Below are positions 57,279 to 64,000 of a DNA stretch of 64,000 bases, piece by piece; position 1 is the stretch's first letter; every line of letters begins with the position of its first letter. The notes beneath the pieces were generated by a model, which was given only the letters and a program-made list of their open reading frames with translations, did no database searches and was not told the origin of the DNA. Location of the stretch: positions 2,604,001 through 2,668,000 of the forward strand of contig NZ_CP119559.1 in NCBI RefSeq assembly GCF_029278565.1, read 5' to 3'. Origin of the DNA: Haloarcula halophila (GTDB lineage: Archaea > Halobacteriota > Halobacteria > Halobacteriales > Haloarculaceae). The translations under genes and the position numbers were made by a program.

Positions 57279-57548
57279 ACCGCAGTGACGTTCGTCTGTC
57301 GGCATAACCGCTTCGGATGGCCGGGATGCGCAGCGTGACATCCATTCGGTCCTGTCGAACCGGGACGGTTCGGTACGCCCGACCGCTTCGGCGGTACTGC
57401 TACCGTCAGCGACTCGCGAAGCCCCGTTCCAGTTCCGCCCGGATAGCGACATCGACCACCGACGTTACGGTACGTCGATTAGTCGCGCCCGGAGCCGACT
57501 TCGTCGAGTGACCACCACGCCTTAGCGGCTGGCGGCAAAGCATCTTCC
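57279..57548. other. 270-bp spacer before the Rieske gene
   Basis: No convincing reading frame; a hairpin CGAACC-GGGAC-GGTTCG lies near 57356-57372. It separates the divergent lipid-synthesis and Rieske genes and must hold both promoters, although no clear TATA-like box was seen for either. Confidence 0.35.
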
Positions 57549-57950
57549 ATGCACCAGTTGACGACGGTCGAGACCGTCCACGAGGAGGGGTCGGTGCTGT
57601 TCACCGCGACGGACCCCTACGGTGACCTCGAAGAAATCGTCGTCGTCCCCTGCGAGGACGGCGTCGAAGCGTGGGTCAACGTCTGCACCCACGAGCAACA
57701 GCGGTTCGACACCGGCCGTGGCGTCCCGATGCGGGAGGGCCAACTGATCTGTCCCCGCCACGGGTCGCTGTTCGACGCGTGTTCGGGCGACTGTGACAAC
57801 GGCGAAGCGGCGGGGACGACTCTCCCCGGGGTCGACATCGCCGAGCGACACGGCACCGTCTTCCTGATCGACGACGACTACGACTTTCACCACGAGGGCG
57901 GGATCGACGACGACGATGGCCCGAGTTCGACCTCGCATCTGCAGTTGTAG
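57549..57950 (+). CDS. Rieske [2Fe-2S] domain protein
   Basis: A 133-residue soluble Rieske protein: CTHEQQRF (first CxH) and CPRHGSLFD (second CxxH), spaced as in ferredoxin-type Rieske domains (NirD-like), with CSGDCDNGEAAGTTLPGVDI following. No signal or membrane segment, so it is a cytoplasmic electron carrier or subunit. Partner unknown. The acidic C-terminus (IDDDDGPSSTSHLQL compressed) is typical of halophiles. Converges with topA. Confidence 0.9.
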   Translation: MHQLTTVETVHEEGSVLFTATDPYGDLEEIVVVPCEDGVEAWVNVCTHEQQRFDTGRGVPMREGQLICPRHGSLFDACSGDCDNGEAAGTTLPGVDIAERHGTVFLIDDDYDFHHEGGIDDDDGPSSTSHLQL

Positions 57951-58111
57951 GTCGCGGTGGCGGTCGCTGTCGCAGTGTGGTGGCCGGGAGCGCTCCGTTG
58001 CGCGACCTGAAGACGGGCGGGACACCGCGAGCATACGGCGAGCGAAGCGAGCCGGTTCACCGAACGCGAGGCACCGCCGAGCGTCCGGCCGTTTTTCCCC
58101 TGTTTTTGCAA

Positions 58112-58136
58112 ACGGGGTTCGCGCCGCGAACCCCGT
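58112..58136. repeat. 25-bp palindrome between converging Rieske and topA genes
   Basis: ACGGGGTTCGCG (58112-58123), C, CGCGAACCCCGT (58125-58136) is a perfect 12+12 inverted repeat with one central base. Before it lie GTTTTTCCCC and TGTTTTTG T-rich tracts (58091-58108), so on the plus strand it could act with these as a terminator for the Rieske gene, and from the minus side for topA. Confidence 0.55.
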
Positions 58137-58153
58137 GCAGTAAAAAGTGGTCG

Positions 58154-60634
58154 CTAGTCGTCGAGTTGCGCCTGCCACTCTCGGACCTGGGTCTCACTGA
58201 CGCCCTGGACCTCCGTGGCGACGGTGTCGGAGTCGGCCTCGCGGAGCGTGTCGAGGTCGTCGACGCCGGCGGCTTCGAGTTTCTCGGCTGTCGCGGAGCC
58301 GATGCCGTCGAGATCGGCCAAGTCCTCGACAGCGTTGCGGGCTTTGTACTCCTCGTAGTTACAGATCGGGCAGCCCAGTTCCCAGGGGTCGTCGCTGTCG
58401 GGGTCGACGACGAGTTCGGGCAAGTCGTGGTCCTCACAGTAGGTGTCGGTGATGGCGATGTCGCCGTTCCGTGGGAGGGGCAGCGAGTAGTCACAGTCGG
58501 GGTAGCGCGTACAGCCTACCAGCCGCGATCCGGAGCGGAGATGCTTGATCGCGAGTTCGCCACCCTCGTCCTCGTTGCAGTCCGGACACGGCCCGATCAC
58601 CTCGTCCTCGCTCTCGTCGGCGGCTTCGGCCTCACAGCGCGGGCAGCCGTGGACGAAGGTGTCCCGGCCGGCCAGCATCTTCACGTGGTGCATGTCGTGG
58701 TCGTCACAGACTTCCTCAAGGACGAGCGGCTCGCCGGTCGAGGGCAGCGGGAGCGTGTTCCGACACTCGGGGAAGCCATCACAGCCCACGAAGTACGAGC
58801 CCTGTCGGGAGCGCCGGACGAGCAGGTCCTCGCCGCACTCCGGACACGGTCCCAGGGTCTTGTCGGCTTTCAGCGACTCCTGGAGGTAATCCCCGATCTC
58901 CTCACGGGACTCGCGAAGTTCCTCGAAGACGCGTTCGAGCATCTCTCGGGACTCGTCGGTCACGTTCTCCAAAGTGGCCTCGCCGTCGGCGATGCGGGTC
59001 ATGTCCGCCTCCAGTTGTGCCGTCATCTCCTCGCTGACGACGTGGTCGGCGAACTCCTCGGCGGCCTCGACGACCGCCATCGCCAGCGTCGTCGGTCGGG
59101 GTGGGTCCCCCTCGATGTAGCCGCGGTCGTACAGCTTCTCCAGAGTGTTGTGTCTCGTGCTCTTCGTGCCGACCCCCAGGTCCTCCATGGTCTGGATGAG
59201 TCGGGACTGGCCGTAGCGGCGCGGCGGCTGGGTCTGTTTGGCCTCGATGCGGACCTCGGGCATCGTCAGCTCCTCGCCCTCCTCGACGTCGGGGACGTGG
59301 TTCTCGCTGGCGCTGGAGTAGGGGTAGACGGCGTGGTACCCCGGTTCGACCAGGCGCTTGCCGTTTGCCTTCAGCGAGCGATCGGCGGCCTCGGCGACGA
59401 CCCGGAGGTGTTCCCAGGTCGCTGCCTCGGCGACGGTCGCGAAGAACCTGCGGACGATGAGTTCGTACACTTCCCACTCGTCCTCGGATACATCTGCCTT
59501 CGAGGGTAGCTCTCCTGTCGGGTGGATCGGCGGGTGGTCGGTCGTCTCCTCGTCGCCCTCCGTCGGTGCGATGTCGTCCTGTTCGAGGAGGGATTCGGCG
59601 TCCTCGGCGAAGGCCGAACCGACGAACTCGTCTAGCAGGTCGTCGGGATCGAGGTCCTCGGGGTAGACCGTGTTGTCGGTCCGCGGGTAGGTGACGTAGC
59701 CGGCGGTGTACAGCTCCTCGGCGATGGACATCGCCCGCTGTGCGGAGTAGCCAAGCGAGCTGGCCGCGGAGATGAACGCGGTCGTATTGAACGGCGTCGG
59801 CGGACTGTCGGTCCGGGTCCGACGGCGGACGCTCGTGACCGTCGCGGCGTCGACGCTCTGGAGGTCCTCGTAGGCGGCTTCGGCGGCCGCTTCGTCCCAG
59901 ACGCGTTCGGCCTCGGTTCCGTCGTCGTCGTAGAAGTACTGGGCCTCGAAGGCCACGCTGTCCTTCTGGAGGTCAGCGAACAGCTCCCAGTAGTCCTCGG
60001 GATCGAACGCCTCGATCTCCCGTTCGCGGTCGACGATGAGCTTCAGGGTCGGTGACTGGACCCGTCCGACGGAGATGAAGTCGTCGCCGAGTTGCCGCGC
60101 CGACAGGGAGAGAAAACGCGTGAGCGCCGCGCCCCACATGAGATCGATGATCTGTCGGGCCTCGCCGGCCGCGGCCAGGTCGAAGTCGATCTCGTCAGGT
60201 TCGGCGAAGGCCTCCCGGACCTCCCGGTCGGTGATCGAGGAGAAGCGGACGCGACTGACCGGGATGTCGGTCTCGTCGCGGATGAGTTCGTAGGCCTCCT
60301 TGCCGATGAGTTCCCCCTCGCGGTCGTAGTCGGTCGCGATGACGGCCTCGTCGGCGCGGCGGGCCAGTTGCTTGAGCGTCGCGACGATGTTCTCCTGGGT
60401 CGGTTCCTTGGTCACGTCCGCCGAGATGAGTTCGACCGGTTCCACGTCGCGCCAGTCGCTGTACTCGGGCGGGAAGTCGACACCGACGACGTGACCAGAG
60501 AGACCGACGACCCGCTTGTCCCCCCAGCGGTAGACGTTGACGCCGTTGCGTCGCTCGCTCTCCGCGCTCCCCTCCGAGAGGATCTCCGCGATGCGCCGTG
60601 CGGCGTTGTCCTTCTCGGTGATTATCAGCTCCAT
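58154..60634 (-). CDS. topA: DNA topoisomerase I (type IA)
   Basis: TopA relaxes negative supercoils. The 826-residue protein starts with the Toprim domain (MELIITEKDNAARRIAEIL, then ATDYDREGELIG with the metal-binding DxDxE), followed by the gate and catalytic domains with the active-site Tyr in GYVTYPRTDNTVYP and QSPTLKLIV upstream. Three zinc-ribbon modules near the C-terminus (CPECGEDLLVRRSRQGSYF..., CPRCEAEAADESEDEV..., CPDCNEDEGGELAIK...) and a final helix-hairpin-helix (LADLDGIGSATAEKLEAAGVDDLDTL). Long archaeal type with several ribbons. Start fixed by the Toprim N-terminus. Confidence 0.96.
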   Translation of the reverse strand: MELIITEKDNAARRIAEILSEGSAESERRNGVNVYRWGDKRVVGLSGHVVGVDFPPEYSDWRDVEPVELISADVTKEPTQENIVATLKQLARRADEAVIATDYDREGELIGKEAYELIRDETDIPVSRVRFSSITDREVREAFAEPDEIDFDLAAAGEARQIIDLMWGAALTRFLSLSARQLGDDFISVGRVQSPTLKLIVDREREIEAFDPEDYWELFADLQKDSVAFEAQYFYDDDGTEAERVWDEAAAEAAYEDLQSVDAATVTSVRRRTRTDSPPTPFNTTAFISAASSLGYSAQRAMSIAEELYTAGYVTYPRTDNTVYPEDLDPDDLLDEFVGSAFAEDAESLLEQDDIAPTEGDEETTDHPPIHPTGELPSKADVSEDEWEVYELIVRRFFATVAEAATWEHLRVVAEAADRSLKANGKRLVEPGYHAVYPYSSASENHVPDVEEGEELTMPEVRIEAKQTQPPRRYGQSRLIQTMEDLGVGTKSTRHNTLEKLYDRGYIEGDPPRPTTLAMAVVEAAEEFADHVVSEEMTAQLEADMTRIADGEATLENVTDESREMLERVFEELRESREEIGDYLQESLKADKTLGPCPECGEDLLVRRSRQGSYFVGCDGFPECRNTLPLPSTGEPLVLEEVCDDHDMHHVKMLAGRDTFVHGCPRCEAEAADESEDEVIGPCPDCNEDEGGELAIKHLRSGSRLVGCTRYPDCDYSLPLPRNGDIAITDTYCEDHDLPELVVDPDSDDPWELGCPICNYEEYKARNAVEDLADLDGIGSATAEKLEAAGVDDLDTLREADSDTVATEVQGVSETQVREWQAQLDD

Positions 60635-60767
60635 CGGACACCACCTGTGGCTATCATTGGTCCCGATAGGTCCGGACGAGTTCTAAAGTGTTTCGCCAAA
60701 ACCGACAGACAGCGCGGGTGTGCGCGGCGTGTACGCTCGCTCGCGCTCGCGTGTACGGGGGATGGAT

Positions 60768-62144
60768 TTATCTGCCGGCCAGGCGCGTTCGTCCGACCCT
60801 GATCCCTTCGGCGACTGCCCAGCCCAACAGGACGACGCCGGCCACCAACCCGTAGAAGAGATCCCAGCCGCTCATCCAGACCGGGCGCAGCCACGGGGTG
60901 TAATGTCCCCAGAGCGCGCCGACCGTGGCCCCGGTGTCGTCCAGGGGAGTTCCGGCGAAGGTCGCCTCGATGGTCGTCCCGACTGGGGTCGGCTCGCTGC
61001 CGCCCGCCGTGAGGTTCGCGCTCCCGGAGAGCGTGTAGCTCCCGGTCGCGTTCTGCTCGCGGATCGTCGGCCCCGTCGAACCGTCGCCGTGGGCCACTCG
61101 CTCGGAGTCGTAGGGACCCCAGGTGGCGTAGTACTCCCAGACGACTTCACCCGTCGGCGTCACCTCGATGACCCGGTGGTTGAGCGTGTCGGTGATGAGC
61201 GTGTTGCCGTTGGGAAGCCGGTCGGCGTCCCGGGGCCAGTTCAACTGCCCGGAACCGACTTCCCAGGTCCGGGTCCAGTTCCCGTTCGTGTAGGCGTACT
61301 CGACGACGCGGTCGTTGTGGCTGTCGGCGACCAGGATCGTCGGCGTCCCGTCGGCCCCACGGAGGAAGTCGGGGTTGTGTTGCTCGTTGAGGATGTCGTG
61401 GTTGCCGTCCTCGCCGAGTTGCAGTTCGATCTCGCCGGTCGTCCGGTTGACGAGGATGACCTGGTCGAAGTTCCGCGGCGAGGCGAGGAACTTGTCGTCA
61501 CCGACGGGATCGATGTCGTTGCTGTGTGTCCAGTCGTCGTCCTGTCCGCCGTCGGTGCTGGCCGGGTAGTGGTCGCGGTAGCGCCACCGCCAGGTGACGG
61601 TATCGGTGGTGAGGTTGTAGACGAGCAACTCGTCGTTGGAGACCCCCTCGCTCTCGTTCCAGGCCCGCATGTGCGAGACCGCCAGTGCGGTGTCGTTCAG
61701 CATGTCGATGTCGTGGGTGTCCTCGTACGGGAGCAGCCGTTCCCACTCGCGCTCTCTGGTTTCGGGGTCGAGTTCGTACACCAGGGTCTTGCCCTCCCGC
61801 GGGGAGACGACGAGCAGGTTACCGTTCGGCAGCGGATCGACGTCGAAGAACCACGCGTCGGTCCCCTGTCTGCTCGTGTAGGTCCACTGGAGCCGGGCCC
61901 GCTCGTCGACCGCGACCAGCCGGGCCGGCTTCTTGGGGTTGGTGTTCCCCTGGAACGTGTAGCCCTGGGTACTGACGACGGTGGTGCCGTTGGCCGGCGA
62001 CGTGACGGTTCCACGCTGGAGTGTCGTCGCCTCCCGGTCGTCTGCGGTCACCGCGCTGACCGCTATCGGCGCGATCAACGAGACGACCAGCAGCGCAGCG
62101 AGGAGGCGTGCCACGGTCGCCCTGGAGTAGTCGGCGGGGAGCAC
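60768..62144 (-). CDS. Membrane-anchored arylsulfotransferase (ASST)-like protein
   Basis: A 458-residue protein: an N-terminal membrane segment (about 12-32), an extracellular beta-propeller-like body with the ASST pattern (WFFDVDPLPNGNLLVVSPREG, THDIDMLNDTALAVSHMR, SNDIDPVGDDKFLASPRNFDQV, HNPDFLRGADGTPTILVADSHNDRVVEY and NWPRDADRLPNGNTLITDTLNHRVIEV), and a C-terminal membrane helix (about 425-445). ASSTs move sulfate between phenolic compounds with a histidine intermediate. Haloarchaeal members are uncharacterised; a surface role in sulfation or scavenging is inference. The gene is isolated. Confidence 0.85.
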   Translation of the reverse strand: MLPADYSRATVARLLAALLVVSLIAPIAVSAVTADDREATTLQRGTVTSPANGTTVVSTQGYTFQGNTNPKKPARLVAVDERARLQWTYTSRQGTDAWFFDVDPLPNGNLLVVSPREGKTLVYELDPETREREWERLLPYEDTHDIDMLNDTALAVSHMRAWNESEGVSNDELLVYNLTTDTVTWRWRYRDHYPASTDGGQDDDWTHSNDIDPVGDDKFLASPRNFDQVILVNRTTGEIELQLGEDGNHDILNEQHNPDFLRGADGTPTILVADSHNDRVVEYAYTNGNWTRTWEVGSGQLNWPRDADRLPNGNTLITDTLNHRVIEVTPTGEVVWEYYATWGPYDSERVAHGDGSTGPTIREQNATGSYTLSGSANLTAGGSEPTPVGTTIEATFAGTPLDDTGATVGALWGHYTPWLRPVWMSGWDLFYGLVAGVVLLGWAVAEGIRVGRTRLAGR

Positions 62145-62257
62145 ACCACCCCCTCGGAGAGCCCGTCGATTAACCCTTTTGAGACGAGTCAGCGGTCGCG
62201 TTCGGAACGTCCCTGTAACTCCGATGGGCTCTTGTCGCCGAGGGTTCGAGCCACACC

Positions 62258-62815
62258 ATGGACAGACGGCTCGTCACCGGCCTCCGTGCGACCGTCGCGG
62301 CACTCGTGTTCGCGACGGCGGCGTTTCACCTCTGGTGGGGGCTCCCCCGAAGTATCGTCTACCTCCAGGCCGCCGAGGGGTTTCTCCTTCGCGGACTCCC
62401 CCCGGACCCGCGTCCGTTCTTCTTCGTCGCCTTCGCGGTGGTGTTGCTCGCCGGTCCGTATCTCGTCACCCGACGGATCGTCAGCCTCCGGAACGCCTAT
62501 CTGACCGGGATGGTCCTGCTCGCCGGCTCGATCGCCGCCTGGGTGTTCTGGCACGCGACGGGCCACGGTGCGTTCCTCGTCGACGGCTTCGAAGCGCCGG
62601 GCGGCGGCGCGGGCCACCACGGCGGGAGTCTTGTCCTCCTGATCCTGGATCACTTCGTCACCGAACCGGTCGAGTCCGCGATCAAGACCATCGAGTTCCT
62701 GGGAGTCGCCATCTTCGTGACGCTGCTGTGGAAAGACCCCGCGATCATCCCCGGCGAGAACGCGAGCGATGTCGACGCCGGGGAGTCAGAAACAGGCGAC
62801 GCCGTGGAGAACTGA
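62258..62815 (+). CDS. Small polytopic membrane protein of unknown function
   Basis: A 185-residue protein with four predicted helices (about 7-27, 48-68, 75-100 and 128-165) and an acidic tail. A His/Gly-rich loop GGAGHHGGS lies between helices 3 and 4. Function unknown; nothing in the neighbourhood helps. It begins divergently from the ASST-like gene, 113 nt apart. Confidence 0.75.
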   Translation: MDRRLVTGLRATVAALVFATAAFHLWWGLPRSIVYLQAAEGFLLRGLPPDPRPFFFVAFAVVLLAGPYLVTRRIVSLRNAYLTGMVLLAGSIAAWVFWHATGHGAFLVDGFEAPGGGAGHHGGSLVLLILDHFVTEPVESAIKTIEFLGVAIFVTLLWKDPAIIPGENASDVDAGESETGDAVEN

Positions 62816-62889
62816 CACCACTGAGTGACCGACTGACTGGAGGGCCGAACCGCAGTGGTCAGCGGGACCGCCCGTGACTGGTTCGCAGT

Positions 62890-63837
62890 TTACAGGCCAA
62901 CCGCGCCGCGTGCCGAACCGTTCGCGGACGCGCTGTCCTCGGCACTGGCGGTCGCCTCGGCGTCGACGGTGGCGTTCGACTCGCTCTCGCTGTCGGCGTT
63001 CGCGTCACTATCCGCGTCCGCATCGCTGTCGGCGTGGACGGCCGCGTTGGTGTCGGCGTTTGCCGTCGCGTTCACGTCGGCGGTAGCGCTAGCGTTCGCT
63101 CGGGCATCGACAGCCGCAGTGCCGTTCCTCGAATCCCCAGCGTCCGCTCGGGACCGCTCGTCGCTGTGCTGGGTACCGCGGTCGCTCGCGTTGTCGTCCC
63201 GTGCGTTGTCGCTAGCGGGCGCCGCGGGTTCACCGGGACCGCCGGCGAACAGGTCGACGACCATGTCGATGACGACGCTGGCACCGAAGCCGTTGCCGGA
63301 CCGGTCGCCATCGGAACCGTCCCGTGCGTTCTCGGAGGCTGCGGTGGGTCCCTCGGTCTGCTGCTCGCTGTCGTTCGAACGCCGCTCGTCCGTGACGGTC
63401 TGGTTCCTAGCCGTCGCTTCGGCGTCCGCCTCCGTCTCGACGTCAACGGTGACCGTCATCGTGCGCTCGGCGGCCGCCTCGCCGGCCAGGGTGACGACAC
63501 CCTCGGCGTCGGCCTGTTCGCTCTCGATACCCACGTCGACCGCTGCGGTCGTCTCGGGCGTGGGCACGCGGATCTGTCCGTCCGCGTCGGTCTCGTACTC
63601 GCCCTCGGCGGCGACCTCGCTCTCGACGAGGGGCTCGACGTCCACGGCGGCACCGGAGACGGCCTCGCCGTCGGACACGACGGTCACGACAGTCTCGTCC
63701 TCGGTCGTGTGAACCGTCACCGTGAGCGATTCGCCGGCCGTACTACTCGCGTCACCGCTGGCTGCGGCAGCCGGCGCGATACCGGCGGTGGCCAGCAGCA
63801 CTGCCATCACCGCTGTCAGTGTCGTTTGTCGGATCAT
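62890..63837 (-). CDS. Secreted protein with Ala/Asp/Asn/Ser low-complexity tail
   Basis: A 315-residue exported protein with a signal peptide (about 1-25, LTAVMAVLLATAGIAPAAA), an Ig-like or beta-sandwich region (about 35-130; TVHTTEDETVVTVVSDGEAVSGAAVDVEPLVESE... compressed), a linker with an amphipathic segment (GASVVIDMVVDLFAGGPGEP), and a long Ala/Asp/Asn/Ser/Thr-rich end (about 230-315; ANASATADVNATANADTNAAV compressed). No lipobox. Promoter TTTTATTAA (63861-63869) lies about 27 nt before the ATG. Surface role guessed. Confidence 0.75.
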   Translation of the reverse strand: MIRQTTLTAVMAVLLATAGIAPAAAASGDASSTAGESLTVTVHTTEDETVVTVVSDGEAVSGAAVDVEPLVESEVAAEGEYETDADGQIRVPTPETTAAVDVGIESEQADAEGVVTLAGEAAAERTMTVTVDVETEADAEATARNQTVTDERRSNDSEQQTEGPTAASENARDGSDGDRSGNGFGASVVIDMVVDLFAGGPGEPAAPASDNARDDNASDRGTQHSDERSRADAGDSRNGTAAVDARANASATADVNATANADTNAAVHADSDADADSDANADSESESNATVDAEATASAEDSASANGSARGAVGL

Positions 63838-64000
63838 CGTCCACTCGGATCGAGGGACAGTTAATAAAAGGCGTTTCTGACAAAACCGTCCAAACGTTCG
63901 TATTGACGGTAGATAGTGGCTGCAGACCGAAAACTTCGCACTCCGGATAGTATTTAAAAGAACGCGGGTTCGGGCACAAGATACTTGCCTCTCTCAGGGA
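63838..64000. promoter_or_regulatory. Right-edge intergenic segment with outward promoter
   Basis: Contains the TATA box of the secreted-protein gene (63861-63869, minus) and a TATA-like TATTTAAAAG (63951-63960) whose plus-strand orientation would start a transcript near 63985, running out of the window. No coding start was found to the right within the window. Confidence 0.45.

Noticed and set aside
57317..57511. A 64-codon plus frame between the lipid synthase and Rieske genes
   Set aside because: Arg/Ser-rich translation, no codon bias, no promoter.
1..64000. Mobile elements, integrases, rRNA genes or CRISPR arrays
   Set aside because: No transposase, integrase or Cas motif, no rRNA-like sequence and no spaced identical direct repeats were seen in any frame.

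Overview
The window is a stretch of haloarchaeal (class Halobacteria) chromosome. The evidence is very high GC with G/C-biased third codon positions, acidic proteomes (D/E-rich, K-poor), leaderless promoters with TATA-like boxes about 25-30 nt before many start codons, and archaeal signature genes: thermosome, archaeal LonB, GatD, SAMP1-type modifier, geranylgeranylglyceryl phosphate synthase, NadM, type II Map, Bat-type regulators. The family is probably Haloarculaceae-like, but this is a guess from gene content. I see about 71 protein genes, no rRNA, no complete tRNA, no CRISPR array and no transposase or integrase. Most of the window is ordinary chromosome core with short operons and many overlapping stops.

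Layout. 1-5.6 kb: trpC (cut by the window edge) under a TRP-box-like palindrome, an alkyltransferase-like protein, a CPBP protease, LonB, then a coupled nadM/SAM-hydrolase pair. 5.6-8.2 kb: a large cupredoxin lipoprotein bracketed by two pairs of DtxR/Idr-like operators (TTAGGC-N2-GCCTAA), the second pair facing a segment without a convincing gene. 8.6-16.3 kb: thermosome, a hydrolase, a methyltransferase/glycosyltransferase pair, small regulators, an MBL hydrolase, a Cys-cluster protein, a TRAM protein. 16.4-18.6 kb: SPFH/NfeD membrane module. 18.8-28 kb: asparaginase, Map, HIT, CDF, PEBP lipoprotein, MtaB-type methylthiotransferase, and a nucleoside catabolism neighbourhood (deoC, udp). 28-34.1 kb: a cation-handling island with an HPP-USP fusion, a TVGYGD K+ channel with an RCK domain, and two coupled membrane/TrkA-C proteins, one with an extraordinary acidic tail. 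34.2-47.4 kb: SAMP1, GatD, secreted GPP-repeat protein, MoaB, histidine kinase, SDR, Idi-type Nudix.

47.4-52.7 kb is the most interesting part. A CGCGG-type candidate RiPP precursor overlaps its radical SAM/SPASM maturase (TGATG). Around it are a SRPBCC protein, a small helical protein, a DUF2249 protein, a polytopic membrane protein, a zinc ribbon and two Bat-type regulators, one carrying the C-Xn-CXC-X7-C cysteine pattern of the anaerobic regulator NarO. A 14-bp palindrome of consensus CCGAACATGTTCGG recurs upstream of five transcription starts in this cluster, with its near edge about 36-44 nt before the start codon. I read this as a compact oxygen- or nitrogen-oxide-responsive regulon that makes a modified peptide.

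52.7-64 kb: GNAT, a 150-bp array of four perfect hairpins behind aspS, phosphotransferase/HAD pair, geranylgeranylglyceryl phosphate synthase, Rieske protein, TopA, a membrane-anchored arylsulfotransferase-like protein, and two membrane or secreted proteins of unknown role. No search could be run; family names, especially DUF numbers, come from recall of motifs.
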